Translations under genes and position numbers: made by a program
Part shown: positions 7,806 through 18,349 of the stretch, in pieces
Numbering within the stretch: position 1 is the first letter of the stretch
Layout: the number at the start of each line of letters is the position of its first letter
The notes under the pieces: model-generated
Told to the model about the DNA's origin: nothing
The model's input: only the letters and a program-made list of their open reading frames with translations
The model's database searches: none
Assembly: GCA_027485695.1 (NCBI GenBank)
Contig: JAIXQO010000001.1
Coordinates: 248,001-312,000 of the forward strand
Length of the DNA: 64,000 nt
Source: Pseudomonadota bacterium
GTDB lineage: Bacteria; Bdellovibrionota; UBA1018
Direction of reading: 5' to 3'

Positions 7806-9362
7806 ATGGAAACCCTGACAATTCGAAATCCCGCAAACGGTGACCTCGTCAAAACCATCCCTTGTTCCAGCAGTCAGTCCATTCCTCAGGTGATGGAGCG
7901 CGCTCGAAAATCACAGAAAATCTGGGGAGAGACTCCCCTCGAAATCAGAATCCAAAAACTACTCGATCTGCGCGAACGCATGATCCAAGATCGACACGAT
8001 CTTGCGAAAACAATCGTCCACGAAAACGGAAAACCCGAATTCGAAGCATTGACCAACGAAATTTTCCCAACCGTAGAGCTCATCTCTTACTTCGCAACAC
8101 AAACGAAAAAAACTCTGCGCCCTTTCTCTATTCCAATGCGACTCATGCAACACCGCAAGAGCACGCTCCATTATCAACCTTTAGGAACCGTTCTCATTAT
8201 TTCGCCGTGGAACTATCCATTCCTCCTGCCTATGGGAGAAATTGTGATGGCAATCGCAACTGGAAACTCTGTCGTTTTCAAACCCAGCGAAATCACGCCA
8301 CTCATCGGACTACGAATTGAAAAACTATTTCAAGACTCTGGATTCCCAGAACACATCATTCAAACAGTAATCGGTGATGGAAAAACAGGTGCTGATTTAA
8401 TCGCCGGAAAACCGGACAAGATATTCTTCACGGGAAGTGTCCCTACTGGAAGGAAAATTCTTAAATCTGCGGCTGAACATTTGATCCCAGTAAATCTCGA
8501 GCTCGGCGGAAAAGACGCGATGATCGTCTGCGACGACGCCGATATCGATCACGCCACCAGTGCCGCCCTCTGGGGCGGATTCTCAAATTCAGGCCAGATT
8601 TGTGCATCAGTCGAACGAATTTTAGTTCACGAATCCGTGCGCGATGAATTCGTACGAGAATTCAAACGCAAGATCGAGACCCTCAGACAGGGCGACCCAA
8701 CACGCTCAAGCGTCGATGTCGGCGCAATTACCATGGAAAAACAACGCCTCGTCTACGAATCGCAAATTCAGGATGCCGAAAGACGGGGCTTAAAATTCGA
8801 AACTGGCGGCAAATTCAGTTCAGATCGCAGATTCCTTGAGCCCACTCTCGTAGTCGGAAATGACATCGAGAACTCCACAATTTATCAGGAAGAAACCTTC
8901 GGTCCGGTCATCGCGCTATCGACTTTCTCGACCGACGCCGAGGCCATCCAAAAATCAAATCACAGTGCTTATGGACTCCTCGGTAGTGTGTTTTCTCGCG
9001 ACCTAAAACGCGCTGAGAAAATAGCACTCGCGCTCGAAGTCGGAACCGTCACGATCAACGAAGTCGTTTATACAGCAGGACTTCCGGAAACTCCGTGGGG
9101 CGGTCGCAAGGAATCCGGGTACGGTAAGAAACACTCGGCACACGGACTGTTTGAGTTCGTTCACACAAAACACATTCATGAGCCGCGTTGGTCGGGACTC
9201 CAATTCAAATCACTGTGGTGGTATCCATACACGCCTCTTCAAGCGCGTTTTTTTGATTCACTTTTTGGTCTCTATCAAAGGGACTATCTGGCCAAATTGG
9301 CCAGCCTACCGACAATTCTGAGAAACCTGATCACTTTTATCAGCAAAGAGCCTCGCATCTAA
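7806..9362 (+). CDS. NAD(P)-dependent aldehyde dehydrogenase
   Basis: 518 aa member of the aldehyde dehydrogenase superfamily, oxidising aldehydes to acids. Key residues are present: Asn136 in SPWNYPF, Lys159 in VVFKPSE, the cofactor-loop FFTGSVPTGR, Glu232 in NLELGGKD and the catalytic Cys266 in SGQICASVER. The C-terminal tail is hydrophobic-aromatic beyond the usual end (about residues 465-518), resembling fatty-aldehyde dehydrogenases that contact the membrane, but the substrate cannot be read from sequence. It runs against the strand bias of this arm, and its sequence looks richer in A and T than the genes around it. No RBS of note precedes the ATG. Confidence 0.9.
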   Translation: METLTIRNPANGDLVKTIPCSSSQSIPQVMERARKSQKIWGETPLEIRIQKLLDLRERMIQDRHDLAKTIVHENGKPEFEALTNEIFPTVELISYFATQTKKTLRPFSIPMRLMQHRKSTLHYQPLGTVLIISPWNYPFLLPMGEIVMAIATGNSVVFKPSEITPLIGLRIEKLFQDSGFPEHIIQTVIGDGKTGADLIAGKPDKIFFTGSVPTGRKILKSAAEHLIPVNLELGGKDAMIVCDDADIDHATSAALWGGFSNSGQICASVERILVHESVRDEFVREFKRKIETLRQGDPTRSSVDVGAITMEKQRLVYESQIQDAERRGLKFETGGKFSSDRRFLEPTLVVGNDIENSTIYQEETFGPVIALSTFSTDAEAIQKSNHSAYGLLGSVFSRDLKRAEKIALALEVGTVTINEVVYTAGLPETPWGGRKESGYGKKHSAHGLFEFVHTKHIHEPRWSGLQFKSLWWYPYTPLQARFFDSLFGLYQRDYLAKLASLPTILRNLITFISKEPRI

Positions 9363-9460
9363 GTTATTGAACTTACGTCTCTCCTCCGTCGAGAACTTGA
9401 ATTCTACGCCCATGCATTTTTCAGTACCGTTCGACGGACTTCTATTATACGCAGCGCGTC

Positions 9461-11746
9461 ATGAAACTTCGCGCCACCCTTCTTGTAGCCATTTCATTAC
9501 TTTCCGCAGCACCTGCCCAAGCCGCGCCGGGCGTCTACCGCATCTATGGATATATTCCAGGCGAGTACGTCGGGAAACCCAAGAACACCTATTCCCGCGC
9601 GGTCATCACGATTCAAAATAAAATCATCGTCGGAATCGACGAGACACCTGCCCCACCGGCAGGGGTCATCGAGATGCGTCGCCCGAACTCTCCAGACTAC
9701 GACGTCATCTATCCTGGACTGTTCAACCTCCATAACCACACAAAACAAAACGTCCTGGGCGTCTGGAAAGATGCGCGCGGACAATTCCAAAACCGGTTCG
9801 AATGGCGTGGTTGGGGCGCTTACAAAGACGCTGTCAGCGGCAATATGAATCCTTGGATCAGTTTCGGCACTCCAATCACCTGTGCTTCGTTTCGCTACTC
9901 CGAACTTCAGGCCATGGCGCTTGGAACCACTTACCTCCAAGGACCTTCGAGCTGCGTTTCAAATTTCGCGATCAATCGCGTCGAAGACAAAGACGCCTTT
10001 GTGAACTACAACAACCTACCTGCCGTTCAAGCACCAACGGATCTGATCTATCCATCTGAGATGACGTTCGTTTGGAAATACCTCAGACCGATGATGTTAG
10101 AAGGTGCGCGCACGGATAATTTTGATCTATTGCTCGAGAAAATCGCGCAAGACCCACGCTCACCTGCGTTCAGCTACGAATCCGCTCTCAAACGCATGAT
10201 CAAGCAACACTGCCCGGATCTCGTCGCTCGAAATCCGGTTCTGAATGCAAACGATCCAACCGTCGCCGTCGGCAGCTCAGAAGCCATTAAGGTACTCAGT
10301 TCCGCGCGTAACCTCGACGAAGGTTGCGTGAATATGCCAGACGGAATGCGTCGCTATGTCTATTTCATTCACCCAACGATCGCCGGTAAGAAACGCCTGA
10401 TCCAGGGACGCATGTCCGGCCTCATCGCTCACTTGGCCGAAGGTCGTCGTAACGACCCTTACAACAAACTTGAATTCAAACTCTTGCGACTCCTGGGCCT
10501 CGATGGTCGAAACGTGAACATCGTTCACGGCGTCGGTGTCGATGAAGCAGGATTCGCTTTTATGGCCAAACGAGGAATGGGTCTGATCTGGTCTCCGTTC
10601 TCGAACCACCTGCTCTACAATGAAACTGCAGATATCGCGGCTGCCATGCGCGCATCAAACGGACAGCTTCTGATTGCACTCGGTTCTGATTGGACCCCCA
10701 CCGGTTCACGAGGAACTCTCGAAGAAGTAAAAATGGCTCGTAAGTACATTCAAGCCGAGCGTATTGAGAATATTTTTGCCGATGAACGCGGCAATCGTAT
10801 TCCGATGGACGAAGCGCTCTATCGCATGATGACCTCGAATCCAGCCCGCATGCTCGGTCACGCTGGAGAAGCCGGAACTATCGCTCCGCGTGCGGCCGCA
10901 AGCCTCATTGTCGTCACCAAAATGAATGACAATCCGTATACGAACTTAGTTTTGCATGCGGACGAAAACCAAGTGAACCTGGTGATTGTCGATGGAAAAC
11001 CGGTCTACGGAAACCTGAGCTACATCGAGAAAACCGAAGCCGCCGGAATCACTCCTCGCCCACTACAAGGGTACGAAGACCTTGGCGTCTATTTCGATCA
11101 ACTCAATCGTCTCAATCCGCGTTCCGTTCGTGTCGATGAACGGATGATGGGCATTTTGCTGGGCGATTCATCATCTGATGAAGACGACCAAGACCACGAA
11201 GACGAAACGGCCCCTCGCAGCTCCAAAGCTCCGAGCGCGACCCCTGCTCAGAAACTTCAGTATCTAACTGACGTCGCGTCTTCGATCGTGAGTCGTGGTG
11301 CGATTCAACCTTATGCACTCCCGGGTTCTACTTGCCGGTTCTCCGGCGGCGAACGCAAGGTGTTCGTTCCAGTGGACTCCAAGGCCAAGAACAACCTCCT
11401 TGAATTCTACCAACGTACCGGAATGGACCTGGATCGCGTCGGCAACATCATGATTCTGCTTCAGGGTGGACTCATGACCCACTCCCGAAATAAGTGGTCC
11501 TCTCCTACCTCGAACGCATTTCGTTCATCTGCTCAATACCTCTCCCCGGTATACAGCTGCCAAGATCGTAACTACCTTGAGCGCATTGGTGGTAACGGCT
11601 GGGACGCAACTCGACTATTCGAACGTTACGTCGGCCAAGAGATCATAGAAGAACGCCGCAATCGTCCAGCACTTCGACGCATGGGCGGTTCTGAAGTTCC
11701 TCGCCGTTTTGCTGAAAGTTACGGACTACCGTACGGTGAACTTTAA
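9461..11746 (+). CDS. secreted amidohydrolase-superfamily protein with C-terminal extension
   Basis: 761 aa. A signal peptide (residues 1-21, cleavage near AQA-AP) sends it out of the cytoplasm. The catalytic barrel has the metal-ligand pattern of the cytosine deaminase/TRZ-ATZ branch: HxH at His91 and His93 (LHNHT), HxxE at His324 (IAHLAEG), His356 (IVHGVG) and Asp410 (ALGSDWTP). The barrel ends near residue 530; an acidic linker (about 570-590, SDEDDQDHEDE) and a further 170-residue cysteine-containing domain of no recognised family follow. Most relatives are cytoplasmic deaminases or hydrolases of cyclic amides, so export is notable. Substrate unknown. A bidirectional terminator follows. 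Confidence 0.85.
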   Translation: MKLRATLLVAISLLSAAPAQAAPGVYRIYGYIPGEYVGKPKNTYSRAVITIQNKIIVGIDETPAPPAGVIEMRRPNSPDYDVIYPGLFNLHNHTKQNVLGVWKDARGQFQNRFEWRGWGAYKDAVSGNMNPWISFGTPITCASFRYSELQAMALGTTYLQGPSSCVSNFAINRVEDKDAFVNYNNLPAVQAPTDLIYPSEMTFVWKYLRPMMLEGARTDNFDLLLEKIAQDPRSPAFSYESALKRMIKQHCPDLVARNPVLNANDPTVAVGSSEAIKVLSSARNLDEGCVNMPDGMRRYVYFIHPTIAGKKRLIQGRMSGLIAHLAEGRRNDPYNKLEFKLLRLLGLDGRNVNIVHGVGVDEAGFAFMAKRGMGLIWSPFSNHLLYNETADIAAAMRASNGQLLIALGSDWTPTGSRGTLEEVKMARKYIQAERIENIFADERGNRIPMDEALYRMMTSNPARMLGHAGEAGTIAPRAAASLIVVTKMNDNPYTNLVLHADENQVNLVIVDGKPVYGNLSYIEKTEAAGITPRPLQGYEDLGVYFDQLNRLNPRSVRVDERMMGILLGDSSSDEDDQDHEDETAPRSSKAPSATPAQKLQYLTDVASSIVSRGAIQPYALPGSTCRFSGGERKVFVPVDSKAKNNLLEFYQRTGMDLDRVGNIMILLQGGLMTHSRNKWSSPTSNAFRSSAQYLSPVYSCQDRNYLERIGGNGWDATRLFERYVGQEIIEERRNRPALRRMGGSEVPRRFAESYGLPYGEL

Positions 11747-11791
11747 TCCGAAGGGACGGACCTGCTCACCCAGGTCTGTATGGATAAAATG

Positions 11792-11830
11792 AAAAACCGC
11801 CGAAGATCCTTCGATCTCCGGCGGTTTTTT
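11792..11830. terminator. bidirectional intrinsic terminator
   Basis: AAAAACCGCCG pairs with CGGCGGTTTTT, with a further AGATC/GATCT inner stem and CTTC loop. The A run on one side and T run on the other make it work in both directions. It lies between the converging amidohydrolase gene and the mutase operon and serves both. Confidence 0.9.
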
Positions 11831-11847
11831 AATTTAAATCGAACTCA

Positions 11848-12261
11848 CTAGGATCGCTTCGGGGCGTTCGCTTGGATGTAGTCCACCACTTCCTGAAGGC
11901 TAGCTCCAGGAGTGAAGATCATATGCACCCCAAGTTTTCTCAAAGGCTCAAAGTCTTCTTCGGGAATGATCCCGCCCACGAGAATCAGCGCATCATTCAT
12001 GCCAGCTTGTTTCACGCCGTCGATCACGTCTGGCACAAGAGCATTATGCGCACCCGAGAGAATGCTCATACCGATGACGTGAACGTCTTCTTCAATCGCC
12101 GCGCGAACAATCATCTCTGGAGTTTGATGAAGTCCCGTATAAATCACCTCGAAACCGGCATCACGAAGCGCGCGCGCGATCACTTTGGCTCCACGATCAT
12201 GGCCGTCTAAGCCAGGCTTAGCGACGAGTACTCGGATTTGTTCTTTTTGGCTCACGTTCAT
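11848..12261 (-). CDS. icmB: cobalamin-binding subunit of acyl-CoA mutase (isobutyryl-CoA mutase small subunit, IcmB-like)
   Basis: 137 aa, essentially one B12-binding Rossmann domain. It carries the base-off/His-on signature DGHDRG (DxHxxG), the Ser in SILSG and the GG of LVGGIIP. Free-standing B12 subunits of about this length pair with catalytic subunits of about 560 aa in isobutyryl-CoA mutase and in archaeal-type methylmalonyl-CoA mutase. The partner, 13 bases upstream, has isobutyryl-CoA mutase residues, which is why this is called IcmB. Last gene of the operon; a terminator follows. The subunit alone cannot tell the mutase types apart. Confidence 0.85.
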   Translation of the reverse strand: MNVSQKEQIRVLVAKPGLDGHDRGAKVIARALRDAGFEVIYTGLHQTPEMIVRAAIEEDVHVIGMSILSGAHNALVPDVIDGVKQAGMNDALILVGGIIPEEDFEPLRKLGVHMIFTPGASLQEVVDYIQANAPKRS

Positions 12262-12274
12262 ATCCTCTTATCTT

Positions 12275-13957
12275 TTAAAAACTGCCGACATCGGTATAGA
12301 TACCGTAAACGCCGCGCATTTCATCGCAAATTTCTTGGAGCGTTACGTAGTGCTTTACGGCTTCGAGAATCGGTCCACACATATTCTTACCGGCTTGGGC
12401 ATTCTCACGCACAACTCGCAAAGCATTCGCAACATCTGCTGCATTGCGATTCGCTTTGATGGCGTGAAGCTTGTCAATCTGACGCTTCTCAACCGTGCGA
12501 TCAATATAGAGCGTGTCCATCTTGCGACCAAACTCTTGCTGCTGATACTTATTCACGCCGACCATGACCTTGTCCTTGGACTCAAGTAGACGTTGGAAAT
12601 GATAGGCGTGGTTTGCGATCTCCGCTTGCGGGAACCCGCGTTCCACCGCTGCGATCATGCCGCCCATTTCGTCGATTTTCTTGATGTATTCCATTGCCTC
12701 ACGCTCGACACGATTCGTGAGCGACTCCACGAAATAAGAGCCTCCGAGCGGATCAACAACGTTCGTAATGCCGGTTTCTTCGGCCAGAACTTGTTGCGTG
12801 CGAAGCGCGATCATCACGGCTTCGTCGGTTGGGAGCGCAAGCGTCTCATCCATCGAATTCGTGTGCAGCGAGTTCGTTCCACCCATCACAGCCGCAAGTG
12901 CCTGAACGGCGACTCGAACGATGTTGTTATAGGGCTGTTGAGCGGTAAGCGAAACGCCTGCCGTCTGAGCGTGCGTACGAAGCATCATGGATTTCGGGTC
13001 TTTGGCTCCGTAGCGTTCTTTCATGAGGCGAGCCCAGATACGGCGAGCAGCGCGGAACTTCGCGATTTCTTCGAAAAAATCGTTGTGAACATCGAAGAAG
13101 AAAGAGAGCCGTGGGGCAAAAGAATCAATCGAGTGCCCACGCTTGAGCATCTGATCAATATAACCGAGGCCATCCGCCAGCGTGAACGCGAGCTCTTGAA
13201 CGGCGGTCGCTCCGGCTTCGCGGATGTGGTAACCTGAGATACTGACCGTGTTCCAGTTTGGGTAATTTTCAGTGCCGTACTCAATCGTATCGACGACGAG
13301 CTCAACGGCAGGTTTCACTGGGAAAAGCCATTCTTTTTGGGCGATGTATTCCTTGAGGATATCGTTTTGAAGTGTGCCTTTGACGTCCTTCTTGGCGACG
13401 CCTTGTTTCTCGGCAACCGCGTAATACATCATGAGGACCACGATTGCAGGTCCATTGATCGTCATGGAGGTCGTAATGTCGCCGAGTGGAATACCTTTGA
13501 AGAGTTCTTCCATGTCCGCGAGAGATGAAACGGAAACTCCGCACTTACCTACTTCGCCTTTGGACCGTGGGGAATCGCAGTCGTAGCCCATCAAGGTCGG
13601 CATATCAAACGCCGTCGAAAGGCCCGTCTGACCATGCTCGAGCAAGAGCTTGAATCGCTTGTTCGTTTCTTCGGCACTCGAGAATCCAGCGAACTGGCGC
13701 ATCGTCCAAAGTTTTCCACGATACATGTTACGCTGAACGCCGCGCGTGTACGGGTACTCACCCGGCATCCCGAGATCCCGAACGTAGTCGAATCCCTCGT
13801 TTTCTAGATCAGTGGGCGTGGAAAGGAGCGGAACATCCATATCGCTCCACGTGGTGAAACGATTTGCACGTGGAGGAAATTTCTTCTCAGATTTCTCGAG
13901 GTCTTCTTTCCACTTCTGCTCAATGGACTTGAGGTCGTTGGGCTTCGTTTCACTCAT
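12275..13957 (-). CDS. icmA: coenzyme B12-dependent acyl-CoA mutase large subunit, isobutyryl-CoA mutase type
   Basis: 560 aa catalytic TIM-barrel subunit lacking its own B12 domain. Seen: [15 protein letters not shown] with Phe89 and [11 protein letters not shown] with Gln207. In methylmalonyl-CoA mutase the matching residues are Tyr89 and Arg207, the Arg binding the substrate carboxylate; in isobutyryl-CoA mutase they are Phe and Gln. The rest of the barrel ([32 protein letters not shown]) is intact. So the likely reaction is isobutyryl-CoA to n-butyryl-CoA. It sits among genes for butyryl-CoA oxidation, which fits. Routine annotation would call it methylmalonyl-CoA mutase. No G-protein chaperone (MeaB) gene is adjacent. 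Confidence 0.85.
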   Translation of the reverse strand: MSETKPNDLKSIEQKWKEDLEKSEKKFPPRANRFTTWSDMDVPLLSTPTDLENEGFDYVRDLGMPGEYPYTRGVQRNMYRGKLWTMRQFAGFSSAEETNKRFKLLLEHGQTGLSTAFDMPTLMGYDCDSPRSKGEVGKCGVSVSSLADMEELFKGIPLGDITTSMTINGPAIVVLMMYYAVAEKQGVAKKDVKGTLQNDILKEYIAQKEWLFPVKPAVELVVDTIEYGTENYPNWNTVSISGYHIREAGATAVQELAFTLADGLGYIDQMLKRGHSIDSFAPRLSFFFDVHNDFFEEIAKFRAARRIWARLMKERYGAKDPKSMMLRTHAQTAGVSLTAQQPYNNIVRVAVQALAAVMGGTNSLHTNSMDETLALPTDEAVMIALRTQQVLAEETGITNVVDPLGGSYFVESLTNRVEREAMEYIKKIDEMGGMIAAVERGFPQAEIANHAYHFQRLLESKDKVMVGVNKYQQQEFGRKMDTLYIDRTVEKRQIDKLHAIKANRNAADVANALRVVRENAQAGKNMCGPILEAVKHYVTLQEICDEMRGVYGIYTDVGSF

Positions 13958-13983
13958 CGGTTCCTCTCCTTCTCTTTGTAGTT

Positions 13984-15150
<1,167 letters not shown>

Positions 15151-15177
15151 CTCGATGTTCTCCTACTGAAATTGAAA

Positions 15178-15969
15178 TTAAATTCCTTCGAACTTTGCGG
15201 CGCGTTTCTCCACGAATGCCGTCATACCTTCGCGTTGATCGCCACTGCCGATGAGTCGTCCGAAGGAATGAGCTTCGCCGTCGATCTTGTAATGAAGCCC
15301 CGTTGTCTCAGAAAATTCGACCATGAGTTGCTTGGCCTTGGTCACGGCGCTCGAGCTCTGACGAGCAATCGTCTGCGCGACCTTCACGACTTCGTCCCAG
15401 AACTGTTCGGCCGGGAAAACTTTCGCACAAAGCCCCATCTCCATCGCTTCATCGGCCTTGATACGAGCTCCGGAATAGATGAGGTACTTGGCTTTTGGCC
15501 ATCCCACCGCGCGGGCGAGGCGGAAACAACCACCGAAACCCGGAATGATTCCCAATGCCACTTCTGGTTGCCCAAAAACCGCCCGATCCGATGCGAGGAT
15601 GAAATCACACGCGAGCGCCATCTCCGTTCCGCCACCGAGCGCGAATCCATTCACGGCCGCGATCGTTGGTTTCGGCATCGTCTCGAGCAACTTCGCGACT
15701 TCGTGCCCGGCTTGAGAGAAAATCACGCCTTCACCGGGAGTGAGATCCTTCATCTCGGTGATGTCCGCTCCGGCGATAAACGACTTGTCGCCTGCGCCCG
15801 TCAGAATCACCACTCGAACGGTCGAGTCTTTGGCGAGATCTGATAACTCCAACTGCAATTCGAGGATGGTCTTGGCGTTCAGCGCGTTTAGCGCCTTGGG
15901 TCGGTCAATACGAACGACCGCGATACCTGGCTCTAGACGTTCTGTCGTGATGTTCTCAAAAGTTGCCAT
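15178..15969 (-). CDS. enoyl-CoA hydratase (crotonase family)
   Basis: 263 aa crotonase-fold protein. The oxyanion-hole segment SFIAGADITEM and both catalytic glutamates are present: one in GFALGGGTEMALACD and one in FGQPEVALGIIPGFGG. This pair marks a true hydratase rather than an isomerase or other crotonase relative. It would hydrate crotonyl-CoA to 3-hydroxybutyryl-CoA between the neighbouring acyl-CoA dehydrogenase and 3-hydroxyacyl-CoA dehydrogenase. It is 12 bases downstream of the latter. The usual GGTQRL is GGCFRL here, a mild variation. Confidence 0.92.
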   Translation of the reverse strand: MATFENITTERLEPGIAVVRIDRPKALNALNAKTILELQLELSDLAKDSTVRVVILTGAGDKSFIAGADITEMKDLTPGEGVIFSQAGHEVAKLLETMPKPTIAAVNGFALGGGTEMALACDFILASDRAVFGQPEVALGIIPGFGGCFRLARAVGWPKAKYLIYSGARIKADEAMEMGLCAKVFPAEQFWDEVVKVAQTIARQSSSAVTKAKQLMVEFSETTGLHYKIDGEAHSFGRLIGSGDQREGMTAFVEKRAAKFEGI

Positions 15970-15981
15970 GAATGATTTTCC

Positions 15982-16863
15982 TTACCAGCGCAACGGCACT
16001 GGGGTTTCGGATTTGTAGTCGTAGAAACCTTTTTTGGTTTTTCGCCCGAACCATCCGGCGGTGACCAGCTGGCGGAGCAGCGGGCTTGGGCGATATTTCG
16101 AATCACCGAGACCTTGATGGAGGACTTCCATGATCGCGAGACAAGTGTCCAACCCGATGAAATCCGCAAGCGTGAGCGGTCCCATCGGCTGATTCGTACC
16201 GAGCATCATCGCGGTATCCACGTCTTCGACGGTTGCAATACCCTCATACACCGTCTGAATTGCTTCGTTGATCATCGGCATGAGAATGCGGTTGACGGCG
16301 AAACCTGGGATGTCTTTGACCGAAACAAACGTCTTACCCATCTTTTCGGAAACGGACTTCACGATCGCGAATGTTTCGTCGCTCGTTTGAATGCCACGAA
16401 TGCCTTCGACGAGTTTCATGATCGGTACCGGATTCATGAAATGCATTCCCGCGACCAAGGATGGGCGCTTAGTTTGGGATGCGATCAGCGTGATCGAGAT
16501 ACTCGAGGTATTCGTCGCGAGAATCGTATTCGGATCACAGACAGCATCCAGATCTTGAAAGAGTTTGAACTTCAGAGCCGGATTCTCGGTTGCGGCCTCG
16601 ATCACGAGTTCACAACCTTTGAACTGAGCGGAGGATTCGACGGGCTGGATCTTGGACAAGATCTTCTCGACTGTCGCAGCATCCATCTTGCCTTTTTCGA
16701 CGAGCTTCTTGAGTTGGGCGCCGATCTTGGACTTGCCCTGTTCAGCAGTCGCTAAATCGCGGTCCGCGAGTTTGACCGAGAAATCTGCTTGGGCCGCCGT
16801 CTGCGCGATACCCGCTCCCATTTGGCCAGCGCCGAGAACGCCGATCGTATGAATCGAACTCAT
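15982..16863 (-). CDS. hbd: 3-hydroxybutyryl-CoA dehydrogenase
   Basis: 293 aa from the ATG at 16863, which has a strong GGAAGGAG ribosome-binding site; an upstream reading would add 24 residues that do not resemble the family. The NAD-binding motif GVLGAGQMGAGIAQ is at the N-terminus, the catalytic His in GMHFMNPVPIMKLVE, and the C-terminal domain has GFAVNRILMP and GTNQPMGPLTLADFIGLD. Length is typical for single-function Hbd/PaaH. It oxidises 3-hydroxybutyryl-CoA to acetoacetyl-CoA. First gene of the five-gene acyl-CoA operon; mnmE ends 57 bases upstream, so readthrough from mnmE is possible. Confidence 0.93.
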   Translation of the reverse strand: MSSIHTIGVLGAGQMGAGIAQTAAQADFSVKLADRDLATAEQGKSKIGAQLKKLVEKGKMDAATVEKILSKIQPVESSAQFKGCELVIEAATENPALKFKLFQDLDAVCDPNTILATNTSSISITLIASQTKRPSLVAGMHFMNPVPIMKLVEGIRGIQTSDETFAIVKSVSEKMGKTFVSVKDIPGFAVNRILMPMINEAIQTVYEGIATVEDVDTAMMLGTNQPMGPLTLADFIGLDTCLAIMEVLHQGLGDSKYRPSPLLRQLVTAGWFGRKTKKGFYDYKSETPVPLRW

Positions 16864-16919
16864 GAAAAACTCCTTCCGAAGTGGGTCTGAAAATAGCCAC
16901 CATTCAACCTGGTTTGAGG

Positions 16920-18329
16920 CTATTTTCCAATACAAAACTCCGAAAAGATCCGGCCTAAAATGTCATCCGTCGGGGTCTCGCCAATCAATGGTCCGAGGGA
17001 GATGAGTGATTGCCGAATATCAGCCGCAAAAAGGTCTTCGGACACAGTCGTGAGGGACCGTTCTAGGTGGGTAATCGCCTGCTCGACCGCACGAACATGA
17101 TCCCAACGTGTTAACAAAACTTCACCGGATTTACGCTGAGTCAGTAGGAAACCAATATCCAACAATCGTCGAACTAATTCATCCAGCCCGTACCGAGTCT
17201 TGCCGGAAAAAATCACAGAAGACGGAATTCCAACCATGCCGCTTACGCGTTCGACCCAGTTCACTTGGTCATCCATCGAAATTTGATCTTGTTTCGTGAG
17301 CACGAAAATCACTTCGCTTCCAGATTTTCGTTCCAAACAAGAGAACGCGGCCATGAGCTCTGGAAATCCTTCTGGGTCCAAAGGATCTACGAGCACCAAA
17401 ATTAAATCCGCGTCTCGCGCTCCCAAAAGCGTGCGCTCGACGCCCATTTTCTCGATCTCATCCTCGGTCTCGCGAACTCCCGCCGTATCATGGAATCGAA
17501 ACGAGAGACTGCGCCCTGATCCATCCGAGAGGGTCATCGTCTCACGTACCACGTCACGAGTCGTACCCGCGATCGAAGAGACAATCGATCTCTCCTCGTT
17601 CACCAAAATGTTAAAAAGCGTCGATTTTCCCGCATTCGGACGACCAAAAAGACAAACCCCAATACCGTCTTGGATCCGTTTACCTCGAGCGAAACTGGAT
17701 TTTAAATCTTCAAGTTTTCGGATTAAGACTTGGCACTCTCGCTTTAAATTCTTGAGGCTCACTTCATCCACATCTTGATCGGAGAAATCAATACCGAGCT
17801 CGCTGAGTGAAGCAAGTTTTCGCATCTCATCTGCGAACGCGAGAATCAGCGCACGATGCGAACCGTCGAGTTTTTCTAGAGCCAGATCGACTGCTTCGGA
17901 GTTCGTTGCCGCAACCAACTCTTGAACGGCCTCGGCTTGCGATAGGGATAACTTACCGTTTTTCACGGCTCGGAAACTAAACTCGCCCGGAAGCGCCTGA
18001 CGGAGACCCAATGATAAAAACTCTTGCGCCAGCGACTCGGCGATCGCCGGGCTACCGTGGAGCCAGAGCTCCACCACGTCTTCGCCGGTATAACTGCGAG
18101 GATTCTCGAAACAAACGACGAGTGCATCGTCGATTTTTCGACCCTGAGACGAAAAAAGATCCCGGCGAACCGCTTTGCGTTCCGGGATCTCAGTCGTGTT
18201 TTTACTAATTTTTGCGAGGATTTCGCGTGATTTCGAGCCGGAGAGACGAACTCCCGCCACGGCCCCCCCAAGGGGGGTCGTTAGCGCGAAGATCGTATCA
18301 TTTGAAAAATAGCTTGAACCGGCGCTCAT
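16920..18329 (-). CDS. mnmE: tRNA modification GTPase MnmE (TrmE)
   Basis: 469 aa. It has the N-terminal formyl-THF-binding domain (TIFALTTPLGGAVAGVRLSG; ENPRSYTGEDVVELWLHG), the helical domain, an inserted G domain with P-loop GRPNAGKST near residue 230, G2 TTRDV, DTAG and TKQD, and the C-terminal FCIGK (CxGK) cysteine needed for tRNA modification. It partners MnmG. The family is usually about 450 aa. It lies 20 bases downstream of yidC; the jag gene often found between them is absent. Confidence 0.96.
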   Translation of the reverse strand: MSAGSSYFSNDTIFALTTPLGGAVAGVRLSGSKSREILAKISKNTTEIPERKAVRRDLFSSQGRKIDDALVVCFENPRSYTGEDVVELWLHGSPAIAESLAQEFLSLGLRQALPGEFSFRAVKNGKLSLSQAEAVQELVAATNSEAVDLALEKLDGSHRALILAFADEMRKLASLSELGIDFSDQDVDEVSLKNLKRECQVLIRKLEDLKSSFARGKRIQDGIGVCLFGRPNAGKSTLFNILVNEERSIVSSIAGTTRDVVRETMTLSDGSGRSLSFRFHDTAGVRETEDEIEKMGVERTLLGARDADLILVLVDPLDPEGFPELMAAFSCLERKSGSEVIFVLTKQDQISMDDQVNWVERVSGMVGIPSSVIFSGKTRYGLDELVRRLLDIGFLLTQRKSGEVLLTRWDHVRAVEQAITHLERSLTTVSEDLFAADIRQSLISLGPLIGETPTDDILGRIFSEFCIGK

Positions 18330-18349
18330 TCACTTCAGCGGCTCGGCCG

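Noticed and set aside
7806-11746. A horizontally acquired island made of the two plus-strand genes
   Set aside because: Orientation is contrary, and the first gene looks somewhat AT-rich, but there are no repeats, integrase or tRNA at the edges to support transfer.
18261-18278. CCCCCC-AA-GGGGGG palindrome near the start of mnmE
   Set aside because: It encodes the conserved TPLGGAV of the MnmE N-terminus, so codons explain it well enough.
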